Positions 1 through 8,082 of a stretch of 16,546 bases of DNA are shown in pieces. The notes under the pieces were generated by a model that saw only the letters and a list, made by a program, of their open reading frames with translations, had not been told where the DNA came from and ran no database searches. Source of the DNA: Ophiostoma sp. CBS 140.51. Its lineage: Eukaryota > Ascomycota > Sordariomycetes > Ophiostomatales > Ophiostomataceae. The first letter of the stretch is position 1; every line of letters begins with the position of its first letter. A program made the translations under genes and the position numbers. The stretch covers positions 1-16,546 of the forward strand of contig JANSLP010000505.1 of NCBI GenBank assembly GCA_029298735.1. Reading direction: 5' to 3'.

Positions 1-1020
1 GAAGCTTAACAGTTTATCTCATTTTATTTTTCACTTTTAGAAACGCATGACACAAAAAAGTGATAAATTTCTGTTCGTCTCAAAAATGGCAAAGATATCA
101 ATATATCAAAATACTTCTGTTTTATTACTTATTAACATCAATAGGTTGGTTGTTCACAGACGTAACACGACATCTGCTGTGCCGCTTCACACACGGCACA
201 GATTCCGTGCAACACAACTGACTTACACCCCGCCGCATGACGTCACATTGTTCCGGCAGCCGTGATTCCACTTGAGCTCCATCTCAAATCCATTTCAACT
301 GCCGATGGTATTTCTCTTTTTGGAAATCAATATTTGATTGATCACGTCAACATCATGTGAGTTTCCACCTGACAGGAGATGGATCGATCTGGCTCTCGGA
401 CGAGAAGCCGCCTGTTGGCGAACTTGCACGCACGGAAACACGCTAACTCGCTAACGACAATAGTTTCGCCCAGAAATCGCCAACGGGGATGGGCGGCAGT
501 GCCTTGCCGACGCCTGTGCTGTGCCTGTATTCCAGACTCTTTGTCGTGTCTCGTCCGTTTCTAGCGCGGCGGCTAAGCGGAACCCTGACAACACCCGTCG
601 ATGCAGCATGACAGCTCAGGCGGCTTAGGATCGTCTCCAACAGGATGGAGCTTCCTTCTCATGCATCCACTTTCAACTTGGAGAAAGGCGGATCGAGCCC
701 CATGACGCGACGCGGTGTGAAGTAAAGAAGGAAGGAGGGGTTGGAGGGGTGAAGGACCTGCACAGAGCTTTTTTTTTTTGGAGAATCTGTCGTAGCCCCG
801 TAACATATCCATGCCTAGAAAAGCTAGAGATTTTGCAGCGATATCGCATGTGGTCGGGGAGGATGGTATATAAGCTGTCCGGACGGGTTAAAATAGTAAA
901 GTGCGAGAGTAGCTATATCCTGCCATACTCTTTCTGTTTTGTCTACCCCCCTATCTTCGTCATCAACATCCCTTCCCCCCTAACCAAACACACAATCGAT
1001 AACCTCCTCCCACAACAATC
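1..1020. other. Gene-free upstream region of the alcohol dehydrogenase
   Basis: No convincing coding sequence is seen on either strand. The first 380 bases are AT-rich. They contain a perfect CRE-type palindrome TGACGTCA at 238-245. They also contain a 7-bp inverted repeat (TGTGCCG at 178-184, CGGCACA at 194-200), whose right arm starts a CGG-N8-CCG arrangement at 194-207 of the kind bound by some Zn2Cys6 dimers. From about 380 the composition becomes more GC-rich, with a T tract near 769-779. The last 150 bases are the core promoter and a pyrimidine-rich leader for the dehydrogenase. Only the TATA box is a firm regulatory call. Confidence 0.6.
867..873 (+). promoter_or_regulatory. TATA box of the alcohol dehydrogenase gene
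   Basis: TATATAA lies about 150 bases before the start codon at 1021. It is followed by a C/T-rich leader with no ATG before the annotated start. A GTCCGGAC palindrome at 876-883 sits directly beside it and may be a Zn2Cys6-type half-site pair, though that is inference. Confidence 0.65.
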
Positions 1021-2217
1021 ATGTACCCGGACACCTTTGAGGGCTTTGCCATCCCGTCGGCGGAGCAGTGGAACCAGCCCAAGCGCATCGAGTTCAAGCC
1101 GAAGCCTTTCGGTGAGCACGACATTGACGTCAAGATCACGGCATGTGGTGTCTGCGGCTCGGACGTGCACACGGCCACTGGCGGCTGGGGCAACAAGCAC
1201 TGGCCCCTGGTGCCGGGCCACGAGATTATCGGCCATGTCGTCAAGGTTGGTGAGAAAGTGACAAACGCCAAGGTGGGCGACCGTGTCGGTGTGGGCGCAC
1301 AGATTTTTGCGTGCCTCGACAAGAAGACTTGCGGCGCCTGTGCTACCGACAACGAGACCTACTGCCCACACCAGCTGGACACATACGGCTCGGTGTACCC
1401 GGACAGCGGCACCCTGGCCCACGGCGGCTACTCGTCTCACATTCGCGCACATGAGCACTGGGTGTTCCCCATTCCCGAGGCCCTCCAAACAGAGCTGGCC
1501 GCACCGATGCTGTGCGCCGGCCTGACGGCGTACTCGCCGCTGGTCCGTAACGGCGCCGGTCCGGGCAAGAAGATTGCCATTCTGGGTCTGGGCGGTATCG
1601 GCCACTTTGGTGTGCTGTTCAGCAAGGCCTTGGGCGCCGAGACGTGGGCTATTTCCCGCAGCGACAAGAAGAAGGCCGACGCCGAGGCCCTAGGCGTGGA
1701 CGGCTTCATCACCACGGACAAGGCCGGCTGGAACGACGCACACAAGATGTCCTTTGACATGATCCTGTCGACGGCGTCGTCCAATGATGGTTTCGACTTG
1801 AACCCGTACCTGTCTCTCCTCAAGGTGCACGGCAAGTATATTGCCGTGGGTCTGCCCGAGGATGAGGGCTGGCAGGTGCGCCCGCAGTCTCTGCTGAGCA
1901 ACGGCTGCCTCATCGGCAGCAGCCACCTGGGCAGCCGTCGGGAGACGCTGGAGATGCTGCAGCTGGCCGCCGACAAGGGCATCAAGAGCTGGGTCGAGAC
2001 GATCCCGGTGGGTGAGGAGGGTGTTGGCAAGGCCTGTGAGTAAATCCCCGAGTGACGATCGACGAGTGAGCGGAGCGAGCGAGGAGAGAGGAACGAGGAG
2101 CCACGATGAAGACGACGACATTAACATTAACTAACAACACATTTAGTGACCCGCCTACACAACAATGACGTCCGGTACCGCTTTACTCTGGTCGACTACG
2201 AGAAGCAGTTCAACTAA
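1021..2217 (+). CDS. NADP-dependent zinc alcohol dehydrogenase, ADH6/cinnamyl-alcohol-dehydrogenase type (two exons)
   Basis: Medium-chain zinc alcohol dehydrogenase that would reversibly reduce aldehydes, probably aromatic or branched ones, in the cytosol with NADPH. Exons 1021-2035 and 2147-2217 join in frame to 361 residues, the length of yeast Adh6. Without splicing the frame ends at residue 340, short of the conserved family ending. Exon 2 supplies that ending (NNDVRYRFTLVDYEKQF). Apparent catalytic zinc ligands are C45, H67-E68 and C165. The Rossmann motif GLGGIG is at 189-194, and SRSDKKK at 212-218 matches the NADP-preferring pattern. The structural zinc lobe has C98, C104, C107 and C115, so the first spacing is C-x5-C where Adh6 has C-x2-C. 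The start is the first ATG after the TATA box. It converges on the quinate permease gene. A role in aromatic catabolism is inferred from position only. Confidence 0.94.
2036..2146 (+). other. Spliceosomal intron in the alcohol dehydrogenase gene
   Basis: The donor is GTGAGT at 2036, the branch point CTAAC at 2131-2135, and the acceptor TTTAG ends at 2146. The intron is 111 bases, phase 1, with an in-frame stop at its start (TAA 2041-2043). Removing it restores the conserved C-terminus. The intron contains the 12-mer GAGCGGAGCGAG, which recurs after the qutR stop codon. Confidence 0.9.
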
Positions 2218-2284
2218 AAAGGAGGAGTCAAAGCATGACAGAATTCCAGGAGTAACGGAGTTGGTGTAGAAAAAACGACGATGA

Positions 2285-2400
2285 TAGGACATGATCACAA
2301 TAGATTTGTTTTGGTTTGACATGGATTGGAAGGACGGGCGATGATAAAAGGGACGTAACTAATGACAGGCATAGACCAAAATCAAATAAACAATCCTCAG
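2285..2400 (+). repeat. Diverged direct repeat, copy A (dehydrogenase 3' flank)
   Basis: Shares with the second copy near 3247-3366 the blocks AATAGATTTG and GGCATAGACCA in the same order and orientation with comparable spacing. The sequence between is degraded. This copy begins about 70 bases after the dehydrogenase stop codon. Confidence 0.45.
2385..2390 (+). terminator. Candidate polyadenylation signal of the dehydrogenase gene
   Basis: A canonical AATAAA hexamer in an A-rich context downstream of the dehydrogenase stop. Fungal polyadenylation signals are degenerate, so this is a plausible site and not proof of a 3' end. Confidence 0.4.
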
Positions 2401-2717
2401 AACAAAGACAACATACACGTGTAAGTTTCCAAAGCGGTAATATCACATATGGCATGGCAAGGTCGTCAACCAACAGACGCCACTATCATCACATCACCAA
2501 ACCATGGGGCTTCCTACGTCATCGTTTTGAGTCATCATTAATCGTTGACATGTGAGGTAGATGTACTTTTACTGTGAAATTGGTGCGAGAAATACAATAC
2601 AAACAAAGCCGTCGCCGCCATCTCGGGCACTGACGATCTCCACCACCGGCCCGTCCTCTTCTCCAGCAACAACAACAGACGGCCTTCAGCGGCCATTCTC
2701 CTTTATCGCTTTTGTCA

Positions 2718-3107
2718 ATGACCTCTTCAGTCGGCGCAACGCTGGCCACTCCAGGGCCCACAACGAGTCTGATCTCCTGCCAGACGTTCCCAGCACCCTC
2801 TGGTCTCTTCCCTACACAAGTCCTGAAGCGCGCCATGTACGAAATGCCGTCTTGTACCACATGCCGCGTGTCCTTGGGTGTCTGCCGTCGGAAACGGCAC
2901 ACCAGCTATGGGGCCCGACAAGACGCATACGAGATTGCCGTGGAGGTGTTTGCTGCATATCTCAAGCATAGAAAGGAGCAAAGAGAGAAGGAGGCAGAGG
3001 ATGAAGATGGCGACGAGAACGGCATTGAAGACGACAGTGACTACTACAGTCAAGATGAAAACGACGACAACGACGAGGATTATGATGATGGACCTGTTTT
3101 TGCTTGA
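2718..3107 (+). CDS. Doubtful small open reading frame with acidic C-terminus
   Basis: An ATG-started frame of 129 residues that I do not recognise. The middle part carries a CTTC pair and basic residues (residues about 45-65). Next comes a probably helical charged stretch (EVFAAYLKHRKEQREKEAE). It ends in a tail of Asp and Glu with few other residues. No membrane segment or signal peptide is visible. It could be a real small gene, the last exon of a gene whose other exons I cannot see, or a chance frame in a duplicated 3' region. Opposite-strand frames of similar length also exist here, so support is weak. Confidence 0.15.
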   Translation: MTSSVGATLATPGPTTSLISCQTFPAPSGLFPTQVLKRAMYEMPSCTTCRVSLGVCRRKRHTSYGARQDAYEIAVEVFAAYLKHRKEQREKEAEDEDGDENGIEDDSDYYSQDENDDNDEDYDDGPVFA

Positions 3108-3246
3108 AGATCACGTCGGCCAAGTGGTCATATGCGTCCTGCTCCATCACCATGGTGGGCAGACGCACACGTTATCTGTTGATACACATGTGTCATGCAT
3201 TACCCTAGCGGCGCAACAAACCATCTTATTTTAGTTTTAAAAGAGG

Positions 3247-3366
3247 AGATACGACACGGTCATAATAGATTTGCTTTAATACAGCACAAATTAATAGAAT
3301 GGACATTAACCAGATCCGAGGCATAGACCACATAAGGGGTCATCAATCACAAGTCAAGGAACAAGT
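3247..3366 (+). repeat. Diverged direct repeat, copy B (permease 3' flank)
   Basis: Second copy of the segment near 2285-2400, with the same two blocks, AATAGATTTG and GGCATAGACCA, in the same order. It lies about 150-270 bases beyond the permease stop codon, antisense to that gene. Confidence 0.45.
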
Positions 3367-3385
3367 TTGAACATAAAAAGAAAGG

Positions 3386-3406
3386 TTGCTATTTGCTATT
3401 TGCTAT
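3386..3406. repeat. Three tandem copies of a 7-bp unit
   Basis: TTGCTAT occurs three times head to tail about 110 bases beyond the permease stop codon, in its likely 3' untranslated region. No function is evident. Confidence 0.6.
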
Positions 3407-3518
3407 TGGTATACAGATGGAAGAAAAGATGTCGAGAAAGTAGTCCGTGGACTAGATGTCAAGACAACACAAGACAGTCGTTCACGCCTGTGGCGTTCAC
3501 TCTCGAATACGCATACGC

Positions 3519-5111
3519 TTAGGCGTACTCCTCGGCGGTGGCAGCCGGCTTCTCGTCCGTCTCCTGCTGCTGAACCTCGTTGATGCGGTGCAGCTCCTCC
3601 ATGACCTGGGCGTGGGCCTTGCGGATGGGCTTGGTGGCAAACAGGCGATCCATTTGTTCCAAAGGAATGGCCTTGGTCTCGGGGACGAGGTAGAACACGA
3701 AAACGAACGAGCATAGCATGAGGGAAGCAAAGAAGAAGTAGACGCCGTAGCCCATCTTGAGGAACATCTGGGGTGTAAACCGGGAAATCAAAAAGTTCCA
3801 GAACCAGTTGTTGGCGGCGGCCGAGGCCTGGCCGAGCGAGCGGGTGTTCTGGTCAAACATTTCGGAGTTGATGACCCAGGGGGTACCGTTCCAGGAGGGG
3901 GTGTAGACGGCGGTCCACAGATAGAAAAAGAAGATGGCGGCGATGCCGCCCGAGGACATGCCGGCGTTGGGGTCGACCTTGGGGATGACGTCCTTGACGA
4001 GGGCGCCAATGATCCACATGCAGATGGAGCCAGCCAGAGAGCCGAACAGCAGGAGGTTGCGGCGGCCGAGACGGTCAATGAGGTACAGCAGCCATACGAC
4101 GGTCAACGCAGTCTTGACGACACCGAAGATACCCGTGGTCAGGAAACCCGTGTTGGTACCCGTAATACCCAGAGTCTTGAAGACAGTCGGCGAGTAGTAG
4201 TTAATGGCGTTGATGCCGGTGGCGTTCTGCCACAAGAAGAGCATGCCACCCAAAAAGAAGCGCCACAGGACACGGCTCTCCTTCAACGCGCGGAATGGCT
4301 TCCAGAAACCAGCACCGACCTCATCGCGGAAGCGGGTCAGGTCTTCGTCAATGTAGGCGACCTCCTGGAGCATGTAGGTGTCGTCGGCGGGGAGCTGGCG
4401 CAGCCAGCACAGGACCTTCATGGCCTCCTCACGGCGGCCCTTGGAGAACAGCCAGCGGGGCGACTCGGGGACCCAGATGGAGCCAATCAACAGCAGACCG
4501 GCAGGAATCAACTGAACGGCAAAGGGGATCAGCCACTGGGTGTTGTTGCTGGGGTAGTGCTCGGAGAGGCCGTAGTTGATCCAGAAACCAACCAAGCCAC
4601 CAATCTGCCAGCCGAGCTCGTACATGCCGACAAGACGGCCGCGGATGGCGGGCGGGGACAGCTCGGAAATGTAGATGGGGACCATGTTGGAGGCGCCGCC
4701 GATACCGAAGCCGGCCAGGAAGCGAGAGCCGACGATAACATTCAGACCGCGCTCAGCGTTGGCTGCAAGCATGGCGCCGGCACCGGCAATGAAGAGGACG
4801 GCAAACAGCCAGAGCGACTTGCGGCGGCCGATAAAGTAGGACGATCCATAGGCAGAGAGCGAGCCGAAGAAGGCGCCGGCCTGGTAGACGGAGACAATGT
4901 TGGCCGAGATAAGAGCGCGCTTGGAGGCGGAGTAGGAGTCGAGCTGGAACTCCTTGATGAAGGAGGGCAGGGCAATGGTAGTGCCGATAAACGCCGAGTC
5001 GTAGCCAATCATGCACGAGGCCCAGGAGACGACGATGGCGCAGGCATAGATGCGCCAGTTGTAGACCGACTTGGGCGTCGGCCGGTCCTCGCGGAGGGCA
5101 AGGATGGACAT
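3519..5111 (-). CDS. qutD: Quinate permease (MFS sugar-porter family), QutD/QA-Y
   Basis: Plasma-membrane proton symporter for quinate uptake, the transport step of quinate catabolism. The intronless frame encodes 530 residues, close to Neurospora QA-Y and Aspergillus QutD. The N-terminus (LALREDRPTPKSVYNWR) and the GYDSAFIGT segment at 36-44 are hallmarks of this subfamily. Sugar-porter signatures in order: GRRKS at 95-99, PESPRWL at 215-221, WQNATGINAINYYSP at 294-308 before the seventh membrane span, DRLGRR at 346-351, and PETK at 477-480 after the last span. About twelve hydrophobic helices are evident. The C-terminal tail after about 481 is charged, Gln/Glu-rich and probably cytosolic. 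I chose the ATG at 5111 over an upstream in-frame extension because that extension has no ATG and protein similarity begins here. Its leader lacks ATG codons for about 300 bases. Confidence 0.95.
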   Translation of the reverse strand: MSILALREDRPTPKSVYNWRIYACAIVVSWASCMIGYDSAFIGTTIALPSFIKEFQLDSYSASKRALISANIVSVYQAGAFFGSLSAYGSSYFIGRRKSLWLFAVLFIAGAGAMLAANAERGLNVIVGSRFLAGFGIGGASNMVPIYISELSPPAIRGRLVGMYELGWQIGGLVGFWINYGLSEHYPSNNTQWLIPFAVQLIPAGLLLIGSIWVPESPRWLFSKGRREEAMKVLCWLRQLPADDTYMLQEVAYIDEDLTRFRDEVGAGFWKPFRALKESRVLWRFFLGGMLFLWQNATGINAINYYSPTVFKTLGITGTNTGFLTTGIFGVVKTALTVVWLLYLIDRLGRRNLLLFGSLAGSICMWIIGALVKDVIPKVDPNAGMSSGGIAAIFFFYLWTAVYTPSWNGTPWVINSEMFDQNTRSLGQASAAANNWFWNFLISRFTPQMFLKMGYGVYFFFASLMLCSFVFVFYLVPETKAIPLEQMDRLFATKPIRKAHAQVMEELHRINEVQQQETDEKPAATAEEYA

Positions 5112-5255
5112 TGTGGGTGTGTGAGGGGGGTATAAACAAAGGGTATATAGGAATGTATAGAGTGTAGATAAGATGGGATGAGAAGCCCCAAGATGTCCGG
5201 TTGATGTCGATGATGAGAAGAAAGATTGACAATGGTGAGAAGGATAGTCCTCGAT

Positions 5256-5263
5256 ATTATATA
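5256..5263 (-). promoter_or_regulatory. TATA box of the quinate permease gene
   Basis: On the minus strand this reads TATATAAT, about 145 bases before the permease start codon. That is nearly the same spacing as the dehydrogenase TATA box. The leader downstream is pyrimidine-rich on the transcribed strand. Confidence 0.55.
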
Positions 5264-6083
5264 TCTGGATGGGATGAGGGACTCCACGGACGAGATGGGC
5301 GGAGATGAGACCTGGGGGTGGACGCGTGCGAGCTAAGAAACCCAACGGGGTAGGGGGGTGATCTAAGCTAGGAAGAAGAAAAAACGACAGGCTCGGTCCC
5401 AGTCAAGTCAGGGTAGCATGGGGATGGGGAGGATGCGGAGAAACTGGAGAGCGGGAGGAAGAGAAGGAAGAGAAAGGCGTGATGGTGGGGACAGTTAGAC
5501 GAAAGAAAGACTAGAAAGGATGAGAAAGGAGCCGAAACGGGTGAGGAGGACGGAAAATCGGAAGAAGAATGAAGAACAGAAGAACGATGGGGGTAGAGCG
5601 AGGCAGAACGACGCGGAGGATGAGGATGGGGGAGGAGAAAGAAACAAACGGATGTTAGTCACCGAACCCAGCAGGGGAGATTATTGGAGAAGGGAGAAGG
5701 GGAAGGGGAGACAGTGGACAGAATGGTGGAGGAAGGGAGATGCAGTAAAAGATTGATGTTGAGAATTCAAATCCAGGAAAAACAAAAGACGGCAGTAGAA
5801 GTGACAAGACACACACTTGGCAGCAACCAATACAACCTCGACTCGCGACGAGGGCTGTGAACGTTCTTCCAGTGTGTGTGTGGTGCGGAGGAGAAGGACG
5901 TGTGGAGGACCTGGAGGACCTTCAGATGACTCTCCAACCACGATGCTCGGAGAAAAAATCTCGTCGTGGATCAAAGGCCGTCCACTACTCAAAAAGTCCA
6001 CTATTAGAGAAGAGACACTAACGGCAGTGCCTTGTTGTTCCTGCGGTTCCTTACGCTTTTGGTGTTGTTTAGTCGACTTAGTG

Positions 6084-6171
6084 TCGTTCGCAACGAAGGC
6101 CAGGCGCAGCCCAGACGCCTTTGGCGTCTTTGCCTGCGCTATTTCTTTCTTCTTTGCAGTCGTCGGCGACT
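6084..6171. other. Cluster of three short perfect hairpins
   Basis: Three inverted repeats lie within 88 bases. TCGTT 6084-6088 pairs with AACGA 6092-6096. A 36-base hairpin has GCGCAG 6104-6109 pairing CTGCGC 6134-6139, and inside it AGACGCC 6113-6119 pairing GGCGTCT 6123-6129. AGTCG 6158-6162 pairs with CGACT 6067-plus-100, that is 6167-6171. No known RNA family is recognised and the transcribed strand is unknown. Confidence 0.45.
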
Positions 6172-6326
6172 CTAGGCTCTGTTAGACGCTTTTCCTCCCG
6201 GCTTATGGGCCTCGCGTGTGACCCCGGATTGCACCCCCAGATTCAGCACTTGCCGGCTGTTGGTGGTGTTGGGTGGTGTTGGGTTGCTGTCAGGTGCTGC
6301 ACTGTGACGCTGTTGCTTGTTTGTGT

Positions 6327-6342
6327 GGAAGAGTGTTTATCC
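6327..6342 (+). promoter_or_regulatory. Candidate quinate-activator (QA-1F/QutA) binding site
   Basis: GGAAGAGTGTTTATCC matches 14 of 16 positions of the Neurospora qa activator element, which I recall as GGRTAARYRYTTATCC. The right half TTATCC is perfect and the left half is degenerate. It is about 1.2 kb upstream of the permease start, farther than usual. The same 18-base string, with one difference, occurs between the two regulator genes. Confidence 0.4.
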
Positions 6343-6848
6343 AGGGTCCACGTCCACAGACCCACGAGGTGGCGACGTTGTCGTCGGCGGTGGGTGTCAA
6401 AGTTTTCTTAGTCTGTCGCTTGTATTGGGGCTGGCCCGTGTTAGTGGCCTGGCAGTGGCCAATGCTGTGACTGGGTGAATGAAGACGAGGAGGCAGAAAA
6501 ACAGAAAAGAAGTAGAGAAACAAAAGAAGACAACCACTGGGAGAACGGACAGCCGGAAGTTCTAGCTGCGGTCCAGCTGGATTGCCCTAAACTCCACACG
6601 GAGGCCCCAGATTCACCAGATGAATGTTCTCCCGGTGGAGGGTGGGAGGGTGGAATGGGGACAAACAAAATGGAGAGAACACGGGTGACGACTGGAAGAA
6701 GATACACACCGACTCGACAAAAAGTGTCATGGGAAAGAAAAGAACCAATTCCAACGAGTAAGATTGGCCGGCCAGGGTGGCATTGGCGGAAGAAGAAAAA
6801 GACAAGACGAGGGAGAACGATAGAAAAGAGGGAAAAGGGGGAGAAAAC

Positions 6849-6893
6849 GTGGAGACTCGTCTGGAGACTGTCTGGAGTCTCCGGAGACTGGAG
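6849..6893 (+). promoter_or_regulatory. Dense cluster of CreA-type hexamers with a 14-bp palindrome
   Basis: Five plus-strand matches to SYGGRG, the CreA/CRE-1 carbon catabolite repressor consensus, fall in 45 bases: GTGGAG 6849, CTGGAG 6861, CTGGAG 6872, CCGGAG 6881 and CTGGAG 6888. The perfect palindrome AGTCTCCGGAGACT spans 6876-6889 and adds a minus-strand site. Quinate genes are known to be glucose-repressed, which fits. The distance to the permease start is about 1.7 kb, so the target is uncertain. Confidence 0.4.
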
Positions 6894-7689
6894 AAGTTTG
6901 GCCAGGTCAATAAACTCAAAAAGAGGTTATTGGTCACTCGTCCCCTTTGGGTTTACAGGGTGTTTCCCGGATGAAGACTGATCATCTGCCAAGTCTTGTC
7001 AACCTGGTGAATGAAAACAGCCACGAGAGAACAAACGTGAAGGGTGGACACGCGAAACACGCAAAACACGCGATGACCACGAGTCAGCCCTTCATAGATG
7101 GCCCTTAATAGGCACAGGCCAAGACATAATTACCTTGCAAAAGGCCGTACGAAGCGGCCCGAAAAGAAAAGAAGCGAAAAGAGAATACGGCACAAACTGA
7201 AGGAACTGAACTCTTGTGGACATTCTCTGCAGAAGAACGACAGAATGGTGAGAGAGAAAACACAGACACCAACAATGTCAGCCTGGTCAGCCTCAGTTGA
7301 AGTCAGACGAAAAACTGCACCAATTCAATCAAGTCGAAAAGGAGCAAAGAGTACACCACACTCCGAACAACGAACAGCAAGAAAGGTAAACGAAGCAAAG
7401 CGAGATCAATGCGAGAACGACCAAGTCCAGCAAGCTTAGACCTACATACAACATACACAAACCTACGGAATCGGAACAGGAACAGGAAAACTTTTTTGTT
7501 TAATATACCGGAACAGGCCACCAAATCAAATACCCAACACACACACACAGAACAACTAACACACAGACAAAGTGGAAAATCACTACAAGTCACCACCAGG
7601 CTAATTCAACGGAAGTGGTCAAAGGTGGTCCTTGTATTCTGGAAACGGTCTTGACAATGATGATCATTATGAGTCTTTTTTTTTCGTGT

Positions 7690-7695
7690 TTTATT
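7690..7695 (-). terminator. Candidate polyadenylation signal of the quinate activator gene
   Basis: TTTATT on the plus strand gives AATAAA on the minus strand, about 390 bases after the activator stop codon, within a T/A-rich segment. The call rests on the hexamer and its orientation alone. Confidence 0.3.
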
Positions 7696-8082
7696 TCGTG
7701 TTCTATTTCATTGCATTTGTTTCATGCGTCTTTTCTTTGTCCGCCGTCCGTCATTATTATTACACAACAGAGCTAGGCCCTGACTTTTGAAGGCATGTCG
7801 AACAAGTCCACCAAGTCGAGTCAGTCGCAGCAGTAAGTCAAAAGAGAGTCGACAAAGTAGAATGGTCGATCGTCAACCAAGGAAAAAGTCGAGAAAAGAG
7901 AACAAGTCGAAGAAGCTGCAGCCCTACCTGTGGGCATGCTACAGAGGTACGGTAGTCGGTACCTGTATTCGATCCCTGTAGTCGTATCTGATTCTGTGGT
8001 ACTCGCACTCCGTGCTCGTACTCTGCAGATTGCTGTCGTCGCCTATCGGCGCCGGTGTCCTAAACATTGCACTCCGTCTCGA

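Larger units (their letters stand above)
2218..3518. other. Convergent spacer between the dehydrogenase and quinate permease genes
   Basis: This 1.3 kb stretch should hold the two facing 3' untranslated regions. An AATAAA at 2385-2390 is a plausible polyadenylation signal for the dehydrogenase, 168 bases after its stop. Two segments, about 2285-2400 and 3247-3366, look like diverged copies of each other. Three copies of TTGCTAT lie in tandem at 3386-3406. The only coding candidate is a doubtful 129-residue frame at 2718-3107. Confidence 0.6.
5112..8082. other. Three-kilobase gene-poor spacer: permease upstream region and activator 3' flank
   Basis: No protein-coding gene is supported. Frames in this region arise from purine-rich or pyrimidine-rich composition and match nothing I recognise. 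The part nearest the permease (5112-5800) is strongly G/A-rich on the plus strand and contains scattered SYGGRG hexamers, for example GCGGAG 5299-5304, CTGGGG 5312-5317 and CTGGAG 5444-5449. Hairpins cluster at 6084-6171, a quinate-activator-like site lies at 6327-6342, and a CreA-type cluster lies at 6849-6893. A minus-strand AATAAA at 7690-7695 could serve the activator gene's 3' end. A CA microsatellite lies near 7542-7550. Confidence 0.55.

Noticed and set aside
4..19. Weak quinate-activator-like site GCTTAACAGTTTATCT at the left edge
   Set aside because: Only 11 of 16 positions fit and the outer bases of both half-sites are wrong; too weak next to the sites at 6327 and 12258.
5112..5345. 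N-terminal extension of the permease upstream of 5111
   Set aside because: It opens on TTG, not ATG, crosses the TATA-containing promoter and leader, and has no similarity to the family, whose proteins begin at the MSILALREDRP segment.
6113..6139. GC-rich hairpin as a bacterial-type terminator
   Set aside because: The gene structures are clearly fungal nuclear, where intrinsic terminators do not apply, and there is no adjacent gene end.
6475..7439. Lys/Arg/Glu-rich plus-strand frames in the permease-activator spacer
   Set aside because: They arise from purine-rich sequence, which rarely forms stop codons in one frame, and show no domain or conserved pattern.
7925..7990. tRNA-like B-box (TATTCGATCCC) near 7962
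   Set aside because: No 5-bp T-arm stem flanks the loop and no matching acceptor stem or anticodon arm can be drawn.
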